A stretch of 64,000 nucleotides of DNA from RUG11247 sp045649485. GTDB lineage: Bacteria > Bacillota > Clostridia > Christensenellales > Aristaeellaceae. Position 1 is the first letter of the stretch, and the number at the start of each line of letters is the position of its first letter. Location of the stretch: NCBI GenBank assembly GCA_045649485.1, contig JAZRPZ010000004.1, positions 1 through 64,000 of the forward strand. The letters run 5' to 3'. The position numbers were made by a program, and so were the translations under genes. The notes beneath the pieces are model-generated. The model was given only the letters and a program-made list of their open reading frames with translations. It had not been told where the DNA came from and ran no database searches. Positions 44,573-51,267 of the stretch are shown piece by piece.

Positions 44573-45274
44573 ATGTACGGAATCAGAATGCTCATGGTTA
44601 TTACCCAGCGTGAATTCGAAGGAGATTACATCAAATTTCTCAAAAAAAATAATATCTCCGCTATATTCAGTACTCCCGCCCGTGGTACCGCAGGTCAGAC
44701 CATCCTGAAGATGCTCGGCCTTGATAAATCCGAAAAAGTTATTATACTTGCTCTTACCGAAAGAAGCCATGCAAAACATGTCATGAAGGGAATGATCTCC
44801 CGACTCGGCATAAACATCGCCGGCAACGGAATCGCTATATCCATCCCTGTCGGCAGCATCGGCGGAGCAAGCTGCATGAAATATCTGCTTGAAGGGCAGG
44901 ACGTTATTATTGGTGAGGTGAACGAAGTGGAACAGAAGCAGGAATTTAATTACGAGCTGTTGGTTGCTTTTATCGAAAGCGGCACTTCTGATATAGTAAT
45001 GGATGCGGCACGCAAGGCTAACGCCGGCGGCGGTACTGTCATACATGCCAAGGGCCTTGGTACTGAATTTACCAGCAAGTTCTTCGGCGTTTCCATCGCA
45101 ACCGAAAAAGACATCGTGCTCATCGTTGTAAGGCGCGAGGATAAGGTAAACGTTATGCGCGCCATTATGACCGACGCAGGTATTCGTTCCGATGCGCATA
45201 CCGCACTCATTTCCCTGCCGGTTGAGAACGTAGCCGGTCTCGTCAGCGTCATGGCCGACGATATCGAAAACTGA
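44573..45274 (+). CDS. Protein of two PII-like domains
   Basis: A 233-residue protein with two ferredoxin-like GlnB/PII-fold domains in tandem. Domain 1 is about residues 1-105 (MYGIRMLMVITQREFEG, with STPARGTAGQTILKML as T-loop); domain 2 is about 125-233 (FNYELLVAFIESGTSD, with GGGTVIHAKGLGTEF). The GGGT-HAKG stretch is typical of PII-like proteins. PII proteins bind nucleotides and gate transporters; here the partner should be the DUF1538 protein encoded 18 bases upstream. A strong AAAAGGAGG precedes the ATG. Confidence 0.85.
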   Translation: MYGIRMLMVITQREFEGDYIKFLKKNNISAIFSTPARGTAGQTILKMLGLDKSEKVIILALTERSHAKHVMKGMISRLGINIAGNGIAISIPVGSIGGASCMKYLLEGQDVIIGEVNEVEQKQEFNYELLVAFIESGTSDIVMDAARKANAGGGTVIHAKGLGTEFTSKFFGVSIATEKDIVLIVVRREDKVNVMRAIMTDAGIRSDAHTALISLPVENVAGLVSVMADDIEN

Positions 45275-45289
45275 CCGGATGCATAAAAT

Positions 45290-45320
45290 CAAGCCCTGCC
45301 GCTTATGTGGCAGGGCTTTT
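45290..45320. terminator. Terminator after the DUF1538/PII pair
   Basis: AAGCCCTGCC/GGCAGGGCTT arms (45291-45300/45309-45318) with a T-run; it also serves the convergent CNNM gene weakly. Confidence 0.85.
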
Positions 45321-45331
45321 GTATTGGGTTA

Positions 45332-46591
45332 TTATTCGTCTTCATCATTTGCTTCAGCCGGTCTGCGGACCACCTGAGCCTTGTCTACGCGATGTGAATC
45401 GATGGCCGTGACAGTTATCTCGAGATTCATATAATCGAATCTGTCGCCAGCTGCCGGTATCTTGCTCAGCTGTTCTGCGATCCATCCGCTGAAGGAAACT
45501 GCTTCGGATTCGATAGACATATCAAAGAACTGACAGAAATCCTCAAAATCAACTGCGCCGTCTACCTCATAGGTATTCCCGGAAATCTGCTTGAAGTTCT
45601 CCACGACCTCATCGTGTTCATCCCATATCTCCCCGACAAGTTCTTCCAGAATATCCTCCATTGTGACGATGCCGAGAGTTCCGCCGTAATCATCGATAAC
45701 CACCGCAATATGTGATTTCTCCTTCTGAAGCAGTTTCAGAAGATCCGGTATCTTTTCAGACTTATGTATAAACGGAGGTTTGGAAATTATCTCTCCGATA
45801 GGCTTGTCAGTTATACCAGTTCCTACATAGAAATCCTTCTGGTGAATAACACCTACGATGTCATCGATGGTCTCATTGTATACCAGCAGTCTGGAATATC
45901 TGGATTCCGAGAATATAACCGCGATTTCCTCATTGGGTGTATCCACAGGCACTGCCTCAAGCTCAACACGGTGAGTGAGTATATCTTCCGCCTTAAGATC
46001 ATTGAATTCGATAGCGTTTCGGATGAGATCACCCTCGTCATCATCTATTCCGCCTTCGTTACGGGCTTCATCAACGATCATGATGAGCTCTTCCTGGGAC
46101 ATCTTCTCCTCTTTTTTGACATTGAACAGGCGGGTCAAAAGCTGCTTCCACAGGCCGAACAGTCGGTTCAGAGGAGTAAATACGATGATAAACAGCTTGA
46201 TCACAGGGGCAGAGAACATTGCGAAGCTTTCCGGCATATCCTTGGCTATACTCTTGGGTGATATTTCACCGAAAATAAGCACAAGCACAGTTACAACGAT
46301 AGTGGAAACCGTAGCGCCGTAATCGCCTCCGATAAGCCTTATAAACAACAGGGTACCCATCGAGGACAACAGTATATTCACAATATTATTGCCAATCAGA
46401 ATTGTTGATATAAGATCGTTATATCTCTCTGAAAGCTCGTACGCAAGTTTCGCGCGCTTGTCTCCCTTTTCTATCAACAGTTTCAGTCTTGTCTTATTGA
46501 GTGACGAAAACGCCGTCTCCGTCGCCGAAAAATAAGCTGACATCAAAAGACACACTGCCATGATTATAACACTGGTTACATTATTACTCAT
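45332..46591 (-). CDS. CNNM/CorC family ion transporter (hemolysin-like, CBS domains)
   Basis: A 419-residue protein. The N-terminal 180 residues are the DUF21 membrane domain (SAYFSATETAFSSLNK, GNNIVNILLSS, FGEISPKSIAKDMPE). A CBS pair follows (about 200-320, including ILTHRVELEAVP and MEDILEELVGEIWDEHDE), then a CorC/HlyC C-terminal domain. CNNM/CorC proteins transport Mg2+ (MpfA in Gram-positives exports it). ATG 46591 follows AAGGAG. The leader upstream contains a short ORF and an intrinsic terminator, so expression is probably attenuated. Confidence 0.92.
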   Translation of the reverse strand: MSNNVTSVIIMAVCLLMSAYFSATETAFSSLNKTRLKLLIEKGDKRAKLAYELSERYNDLISTILIGNNIVNILLSSMGTLLFIRLIGGDYGATVSTIVVTVLVLIFGEISPKSIAKDMPESFAMFSAPVIKLFIIVFTPLNRLFGLWKQLLTRLFNVKKEEKMSQEELIMIVDEARNEGGIDDDEGDLIRNAIEFNDLKAEDILTHRVELEAVPVDTPNEEIAVIFSESRYSRLLVYNETIDDIVGVIHQKDFYVGTGITDKPIGEIISKPPFIHKSEKIPDLLKLLQKEKSHIAVVIDDYGGTLGIVTMEDILEELVGEIWDEHDEVVENFKQISGNTYEVDGAVDFEDFCQFFDMSIESEAVSFSGWIAEQLSKIPAAGDRFDYMNLEITVTAIDSHRVDKAQVVRRPAEANDEDE

Positions 46592-46611
46592 TTCTGTTCT
46601 CCTTATATTCA

Positions 46612-46660
46612 GATACAAAAAGACATACCTGCTGCTCTCATGAGCCCAGATATGTCTTTG
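46612..46660 (-). terminator. Intrinsic terminator (attenuator) upstream of the CNNM gene
   Basis: AAAGACATA (46651-46659) pairs with TATGTCTTT (46619-46627), with inner CTG/CAG pairs, followed by TTTTT on the minus strand. The 5' arm is inside the last codons of the leader ORF and the stop codon (46638-46640) is in the loop. Confidence 0.8.
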
Positions 46661-46730
46661 TATAAATAGCTATTACGAAACAAACGTATCCGTTATTGTC
46701 TTCGCAACTGTCGCAATCCATAAGATTCAA
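46638..46730 (-). CDS. Putative leader peptide (30 codons) of the CNNM gene
   Basis: After AGGAGG (46735-46740) a TTG at 46730 opens a 30-codon frame; an ATG at 46721 gives 27 codons. The peptide begins MNLMDCDSCEDNNGYVC, with acidic residues and three cysteines in the first 17 positions, then a hydrophobic stretch FVIAIY and TKTYLGS. It ends at TGA 46638, inside the terminator loop. Spacing from AGGAGG to TTG is 4 bases, which is short. The overlap of its end with the attenuator is the main argument that it is translated as a sensor. Confidence 0.5.
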   Translation of the reverse strand: MNLMDCDSCEDNNGYVCFVIAIYTKTYLGS

Positions 46731-46754
46731 GGTGCCTCCTCACAAATTTATCTA

Positions 46755-46783
46755 ATTATAAAGCATATCGGAATTACTGTCAA
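46755..46783 (-). promoter_or_regulatory. Promoter of the CNNM leader
   Basis: TTGACA (46778-46783) and TATAAT (46755-46760), both full consensus, with 17-base spacing on the minus strand. It gives a leader of about 155 bases. Confidence 0.88.
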
Positions 46784-46936
46784 CACCATTTCACAGACAT
46801 CATTATACCACAAATATCTGCTGTGTTCAGAACCGGATAGGTATTAAAGCTGCCCCGTCGATGTGTTGGCGGTATTCCGTACACTTCACTCAATATGCTG
46901 CGCTGCGGTAATACCGAAACATTCTGTTGCAATAAA
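46784..46936. other. Intergenic stretch, nothing recognised
   Basis: About 150 bases between the CNNM promoter and the AKR-FeS 4 terminator. I see no ORF with a ribosome site, RNA gene or repeat. Confidence 0.5.
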
Positions 46937-46980
46937 GAAGATCGCCATACCGCGATTTATCACGGTACGGCGATCTTCAT
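46937..46980 (-). terminator. Terminator of AKR-FeS 4
   Basis: A stem of about 15 bp (46937-46952/46963-46978, one mismatch) followed by TTCTTTATT on the minus strand. Confidence 0.75.
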
Positions 46981-47021
46981 ACTCAAATGTATCTGCCGGA
47001 CAGTATCCCCCCGGCGATGCG

Positions 47022-48113
47022 TTATTTTTCAAACGCTTTAACAAGCTTCTGCAGAGTTTCGGTTATGGGAAGCTTCTGAGGGCAGTTACGTTCGCAGGCC
47101 TTGCAATCGAGGCATTCGGATGCCTTTGCGGATACCGCTGCAATGGAAGCATACATATGGTCCATCTTCCAGCCATCGGAGGGATTGCGGGCGTATTCGT
47201 TGTAAAGAGACATATAGTCCGGTATAGCTATCTTCCTGGGGCAATGGGACAAACAATATCCGCATGCAGTACATTCAACCGCAATGGAAGAGCGCAGCTT
47301 GTCGGCGGCTTCCATAAGCAAAGATACTTCCGCTTCGGTAAGCGGTTCAATTTCCTGCATATTCGAATCTATCTGTTCAACAGTATTCATACCGCTGAGC
47401 ACGATTTCAACTTTTTCGAGGGACTGTGCGAATGCTACCGCCCATTCTGCAAGGGTCTTTCCGGGAAGCATAGCAGCAACATCCTCAGGCAGCTGTGCAA
47501 GACTTCCGCCCTTTACAGGCTCCATTACGATAACAGACTTGCCGTGTTTGACGACGGTATCATACAGATTCTTTGCCTGCAAAGTCGGGCTGAGCCAGTC
47601 GAGATAATTCAGCTGAATCAGCACGCAATCTACTTCGGGATGCTTTGTAAGTATTTCATCCAGAAGCTCAGGGCTGTCATGGAAGGAAAAACCTATCCTG
47701 TCAGCCTTGCCGGAAGCCTTGACGTCGTTCAGAAACCTGAATTCATCGTAGCTTTCCGCCATTGCATAGTTCTTGCTGTTGAGCCAGTGCAGCATGAAAA
47801 CATCGAATTTCTCAACGCCGCAGCGTTCAAGCATCTCGGCAAACTGCTTTTCGCAGTCCTCATAGCTGCGGGCCTTATAGCCGGCAAGCTTATCGCAAAT
47901 CATGAAAGAATCGCGTGGATAGCGCTTCACAAGAGTATCGCGCAGCGTCGTTTCGCTTTTGCCGCCAAGATAAGTGTAGGCAGTATCAAAATATTTGCCG
48001 CCTTTTTCCATAAATCTGTCGACAATGGCGCAGGTCGCTTCCATATCAATCCGCTTTTCTCCGTCAGTTTCGATCTGAGGTAGTCTCAGAAAACCGAATC
48101 CCATCTTGTTCAC
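47022..48113 (-). CDS. Aldo/keto reductase with C-terminal 4Fe-4S domain (AKR-FeS 4)
   Basis: A 363-residue member of the same family as the three AKR-FeS genes upstream: KYFDTAYTYLGGKSE, MICDKLAGY (Lys) and FDVFMLHWLN, then CTACGYCLSHCP and CLDCKACERNCP. GTG 48113 is chosen because GGAGG lies 7 bases before it; an ATG at 48131 has no ribosome site. The adjoining genes are a CNNM transporter and a small kinase-like gene. The substrate is unknown. Confidence 0.9.
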   Translation of the reverse strand: MNKMGFGFLRLPQIETDGEKRIDMEATCAIVDRFMEKGGKYFDTAYTYLGGKSETTLRDTLVKRYPRDSFMICDKLAGYKARSYEDCEKQFAEMLERCGVEKFDVFMLHWLNSKNYAMAESYDEFRFLNDVKASGKADRIGFSFHDSPELLDEILTKHPEVDCVLIQLNYLDWLSPTLQAKNLYDTVVKHGKSVIVMEPVKGGSLAQLPEDVAAMLPGKTLAEWAVAFAQSLEKVEIVLSGMNTVEQIDSNMQEIEPLTEAEVSLLMEAADKLRSSIAVECTACGYCLSHCPRKIAIPDYMSLYNEYARNPSDGWKMDHMYASIAAVSAKASECLDCKACERNCPQKLPITETLQKLVKAFEK

Positions 48114-48168
48114 AGTTATACCTCCAATCATGCTTTTGCAATCAATTTCTTACAGTTTCTATTTTCAG

Positions 48169-48699
48169 TCATTTGCTGACCGATATTTTCATCTGAGCGG
48201 TAATAAATTCAATGTTTTCTTCTATGGATTTTGTACCGTCTATCCTTATCACCGGACACTGCATACCCTGAAGCCATTTTTCCACATAGTCTTCTCTTCG
48301 CGATTCTGCCATTCTGAAAAACTCTTCTTCCTGCGCATAAAGGTCTCCGCCGGGGAGCATGCGCGCACCGAATTTTCCGAATGAACGCTCTCTTATGCGC
48401 CGCATCCTGATTTCTTTCGGCACATCAATGAGCACGACATATTTATAAAGAGACACTACAGCTTCGCTATAATCGCCCTTTACCGCCGCGAAAACGAAAT
48501 CGGGATGCATGGCCGCTTCTTCTGCAAGGAGCATTTCAGCTTCTAAGCGTGTCCTTGCATTCGCGTAAGGATCGCTTTCATCGCTTCGCGGAAAATACAA
48601 TTCTTCAGCGTCTATAAAGCGAAAACCAAGCGTTTCGGCCAGCCGTCTGCCAAAGGTAGTCTTGCCGCATCCGTTGAGACCGCATATAAGAATACCCAT
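48169..48699 (-). CDS. Small P-loop kinase-like protein (AAA/shikimate kinase-like)
   Basis: A 176-residue P-loop protein: MGILICGLNGCGKTTFG (Walker A at about 7-14) then RRLAETLGFRFIDAEELYFPR and RIRERSFGKFGARM, the arginine-rich lid found in nucleoside and shikimate kinases. The substrate is unknown. ATG 48699 follows GGTGGAG; upstream in-frame ATGs have no ribosome site. It is 62 bases after the MATE gene. Confidence 0.75.
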   Translation of the reverse strand: MGILICGLNGCGKTTFGRRLAETLGFRFIDAEELYFPRSDESDPYANARTRLEAEMLLAEEAAMHPDFVFAAVKGDYSEAVVSLYKYVVLIDVPKEIRMRRIRERSFGKFGARMLPGGDLYAQEEEFFRMAESRREDYVEKWLQGMQCPVIRIDGTKSIEENIEFITAQMKISVSK

Positions 48700-48761
48700 A
48701 AACTCCACCATCTTTAGCAACACAGGGACGAGCGTAGCCCGTCCCCATATCACGAAATTTA

Positions 48762-50174
48762 TTATGCTTTTCTGTCATTAAGAGGATTCCAGGTTCCTCT
48801 TATATAGGATATAAGATACAGCACAAACAGCAGCATATTGTGGGCGATCATGCAGCCCCATGCGGCTATAAGACCGTAATCCAGCAGCTTGTAGTGTCCC
48901 AGAAGCTTTATACCGACGAAGGTACCCAGAATGCGTACAGCCCACATGCCGGCAACGTTATAAACAAAGGGCTGCTTTGTTTTGCCTACGCCCAGCATCA
49001 TGCCCTCGACTATGATGGAGAAACCGTACATAGGCTCAGAAACAGCTACCATTCTGAGCACGGTGGTGCCGAGAGAAACGACCTCGGGAGTCTTATTGAA
49101 AAGACCCACCAGCGCAGGAGCGGAGATGAACAGCGCCGCGCCCGAAAGCACCATCAGGCTTATTTCTATCGGGATAAACATGCTCGAAATGCGCTTCATC
49201 TTTGCCTTGTCGTTTGCGCCGTAAGCGTTGCCCGCAAGGGTGGATGCAGCAGTCTGCATGCCGTAGCCGGGGATATAGAAGGCGGATTCAACAGTATTGG
49301 CGATGGTATGTGCAGCGGTGGATATAGGACCGAGGGAATTGATCATTGCAGCAAATACCACATAGCCCATGGAAGTGCCTATGCGCTGCAGCAGATTGGG
49401 GAAAGCGATGCGTACGCAGGGCTTCAGGATATCCGGGTCGGGCTTCAGGCTGCAGCCCTTGGGAGATACCATAGGATGCCTCCACAGCACGATAAAGCTG
49501 TGGATACCGCTCCAGGTATAGGAAATGGCACTGGCAACCGCCGCGCCCACAACGCCCCAGCCGCAGCCGGGCATGGTGAACGTAAGATTAATAAGCGGTA
49601 TGGTAAGCTCGCGTGTGGGATATATCATGAGGAAATTCAGCACGATATTTATCACATTGACATATATGCCGACCTTCATGGGCGTTTTGGTATCGCCCGC
49701 CGCACGCAGCACAGTACTGAACATTACGCCCGCTGTACGTGGCAGCATGGGCAGATAAAGTATCAGGAAATATTTTGCCGCAGTTTCCTGGAGCTCGGGA
49801 GCTACCTGCATCCAGACAGGAACATATTTGCTGATCATCACAGGAATGGCCGTGAAAAGAACGCCTACTACAAGAGTCACAAGCAGCGCCTGAGAAACGG
49901 CATTGCGGGCAGCTTCCCTGTCTCCCGCGCCGCATACGCGTGCGATTATGGAAAGGAAACCTACACTGCAGGCCGAGAGTGCACCGTATATAAGCCAGCC
50001 GACAGTGCTGGTCGCGCCTACGGTAGCGGTAGCCTCGGTGCCGAGCACACCAACCATGGCAGTATCGATATACTGCACGGCAGTCTGCATAACCTGCTCA
50101 AGCATGGTGGGCCATGCAAGTGCCCATATTATGGCAATGGTCGCCCACGCCTCAGTCTTTCTGAAATTTCGCAT
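48762..50174 (-). CDS. MATE family efflux transporter (1)
   Basis: A 470-residue multidrug and toxin extrusion protein with 12 membrane segments and the two pseudo-symmetric MATE halves (PTMLEQVMQTAVQYIDTAMVG; LLQRIGTSMGYVVFAAM). It uses Na+ or H+ to export cationic compounds; the substrate is unknown. ATG 50174 is used; a TTG at 50186 is also in frame but lies against the GAGG. It has its own promoter at 50209-50237. Confidence 0.92.
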   Translation of the reverse strand: MRNFRKTEAWATIAIIWALAWPTMLEQVMQTAVQYIDTAMVGVLGTEATATVGATSTVGWLIYGALSACSVGFLSIIARVCGAGDREAARNAVSQALLVTLVVGVLFTAIPVMISKYVPVWMQVAPELQETAAKYFLILYLPMLPRTAGVMFSTVLRAAGDTKTPMKVGIYVNVINIVLNFLMIYPTRELTIPLINLTFTMPGCGWGVVGAAVASAISYTWSGIHSFIVLWRHPMVSPKGCSLKPDPDILKPCVRIAFPNLLQRIGTSMGYVVFAAMINSLGPISTAAHTIANTVESAFYIPGYGMQTAASTLAGNAYGANDKAKMKRISSMFIPIEISLMVLSGAALFISAPALVGLFNKTPEVVSLGTTVLRMVAVSEPMYGFSIIVEGMMLGVGKTKQPFVYNVAGMWAVRILGTFVGIKLLGHYKLLDYGLIAAWGCMIAHNMLLFVLYLISYIRGTWNPLNDRKA

Positions 50175-50208
50175 AGTTCTTGCCAACCTCGTTCAATTCA
50201 TTATTCAC

Positions 50209-50237
50209 AGGATAGCACAAAGCATGTATTTTGTAAA
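50209..50237 (-). promoter_or_regulatory. Promoter of MATE 1
   Basis: TTTACA (50232-50237) and TATCCT (50209-50214) with 17-base spacing on the minus strand. Confidence 0.65.
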
Positions 50238-50361
50238 CGTACAATAGGTTATCATCATCCATATCATTTTTATTTATCATCCATACCTTTTAAGCAGGAA
50301 TCCGATAAAATTTATAGAATTGATATATATCTATGTTTATGCATTCAAGGAGGTCATTTCC

Positions 50362-51213
50362 ATGATTCAGAACGTTATAAATACCGATCTTACCGGCAAG
50401 GTTGCCGTTGTTACCGGCGCAGGCGGCGTACTGTGCAGCAATTTCTCCAAAGTACTGGCCCGCGCAGGCGCAAAGGTCGCTCTGCTTGACCTGAACGAGC
50501 AGGCTGCCCAGAAGTATGCCGATGAGATCGTAGCCGAAGGCGGCGTTGCAAAGGCTTACGGCTGCAATGTGCTGGACCGCAAGATCTGCGAAGAGATCGC
50601 CCTCAAGGTAAAGGCCGATCTGGGCGATTGCGATATTCTCATCAACGGCGCAGGCGGCAACAATCCCCGCGCAACCACCGACAAGGAATATTTCGAGATG
50701 GGCGATATCGACGCCGAGACCAAGTCCTTCTTTGATCTGGACAGCGACGGCGTTGGCTTCGTATTCAATCTGAACTTCCTCGGCACCCTCATCCCCACTC
50801 AGGCATTTGCAAAGCAGATGGTCGGCCGCGAGGGCTGCTCCATTCTGAACATCTCCTCCATGAATGCCTACACTCCCCTCACCAAGATCCCCGCATATTC
50901 CGGCGCAAAGGCCGCCATCTCCAATTTCACCCAGTGGCTGGCAGTTCACTTCTCCCGCGTCGGCATCCGCGTAAACGCCATCGCACCCGGCTTCTTCTCC
51001 ACTCAGCAGAATGCAAAGCTGCTGTGGAATGATGACGGCACCCCCACCGCCCGCACCGGCAAGATCCTTGCCGCAACCCCCATGGGACGCTTCGGCAAGA
51101 CCGAAGAGCTGGAAGGCGGCCTGCTGTTCCTGCTGAACAATGAGGCAGCCGGCTTCATTACCGGCGTTGTACTGCCCATCGACGGCGGCTTCTCCGCATA
51201 CTCCGGCGTCTGA
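50362..51213 (+). CDS. SDR family D-mannonate oxidoreductase-type dehydrogenase
   Basis: A 283-residue short-chain dehydrogenase. It has the cofactor site VVTGAGGVLCSNF, NGAGGNNPRATTD, catalytic Ser/Tyr/Lys in SSMNAY and PAYSGAKAA, and the ending GGFSAYSGV. This matches the clostridial SDR annotated as D-mannonate oxidoreductase, which reduces fructuronate to mannonate in uronate catabolism. No uxuA, kduI or kdgK gene is nearby, so pathway membership is inferred from the family. AAGGAGG precedes ATG 50362. Confidence 0.88.
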   Translation: MIQNVINTDLTGKVAVVTGAGGVLCSNFSKVLARAGAKVALLDLNEQAAQKYADEIVAEGGVAKAYGCNVLDRKICEEIALKVKADLGDCDILINGAGGNNPRATTDKEYFEMGDIDAETKSFFDLDSDGVGFVFNLNFLGTLIPTQAFAKQMVGREGCSILNISSMNAYTPLTKIPAYSGAKAAISNFTQWLAVHFSRVGIRVNAIAPGFFSTQQNAKLLWNDDGTPTARTGKILAATPMGRFGKTEELEGGLLFLLNNEAAGFITGVVLPIDGGFSAYSGV

Positions 51214-51224
51214 TAAATACAAAC

Positions 51225-51261
51225 AAAACCTGCTGCGCAAAAACTGCGCAGCAGGTTTTTT
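51225..51261. terminator. Bidirectional terminator between SDR and GH3
   Basis: A 15-bp stem (51225-51239/51245-51259) with A/T flanks. Confidence 0.92.
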
Positions 51262-51267
51262 ATTTGA

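Noticed and set aside
43766..45292. 508-residue open frame antisense to the DUF1538 and PII genes
   Set aside because: Composition is implausible for a protein (histidine- and cysteine-rich, no domains) and it spans two real genes.
46591..46760. M-box, NiCo or yybP-ykoY riboswitch in front of the CNNM gene
   Set aside because: The conserved M-box start and the GGGAGTAGC core are absent; the leader-ORF explanation fits the bases better.
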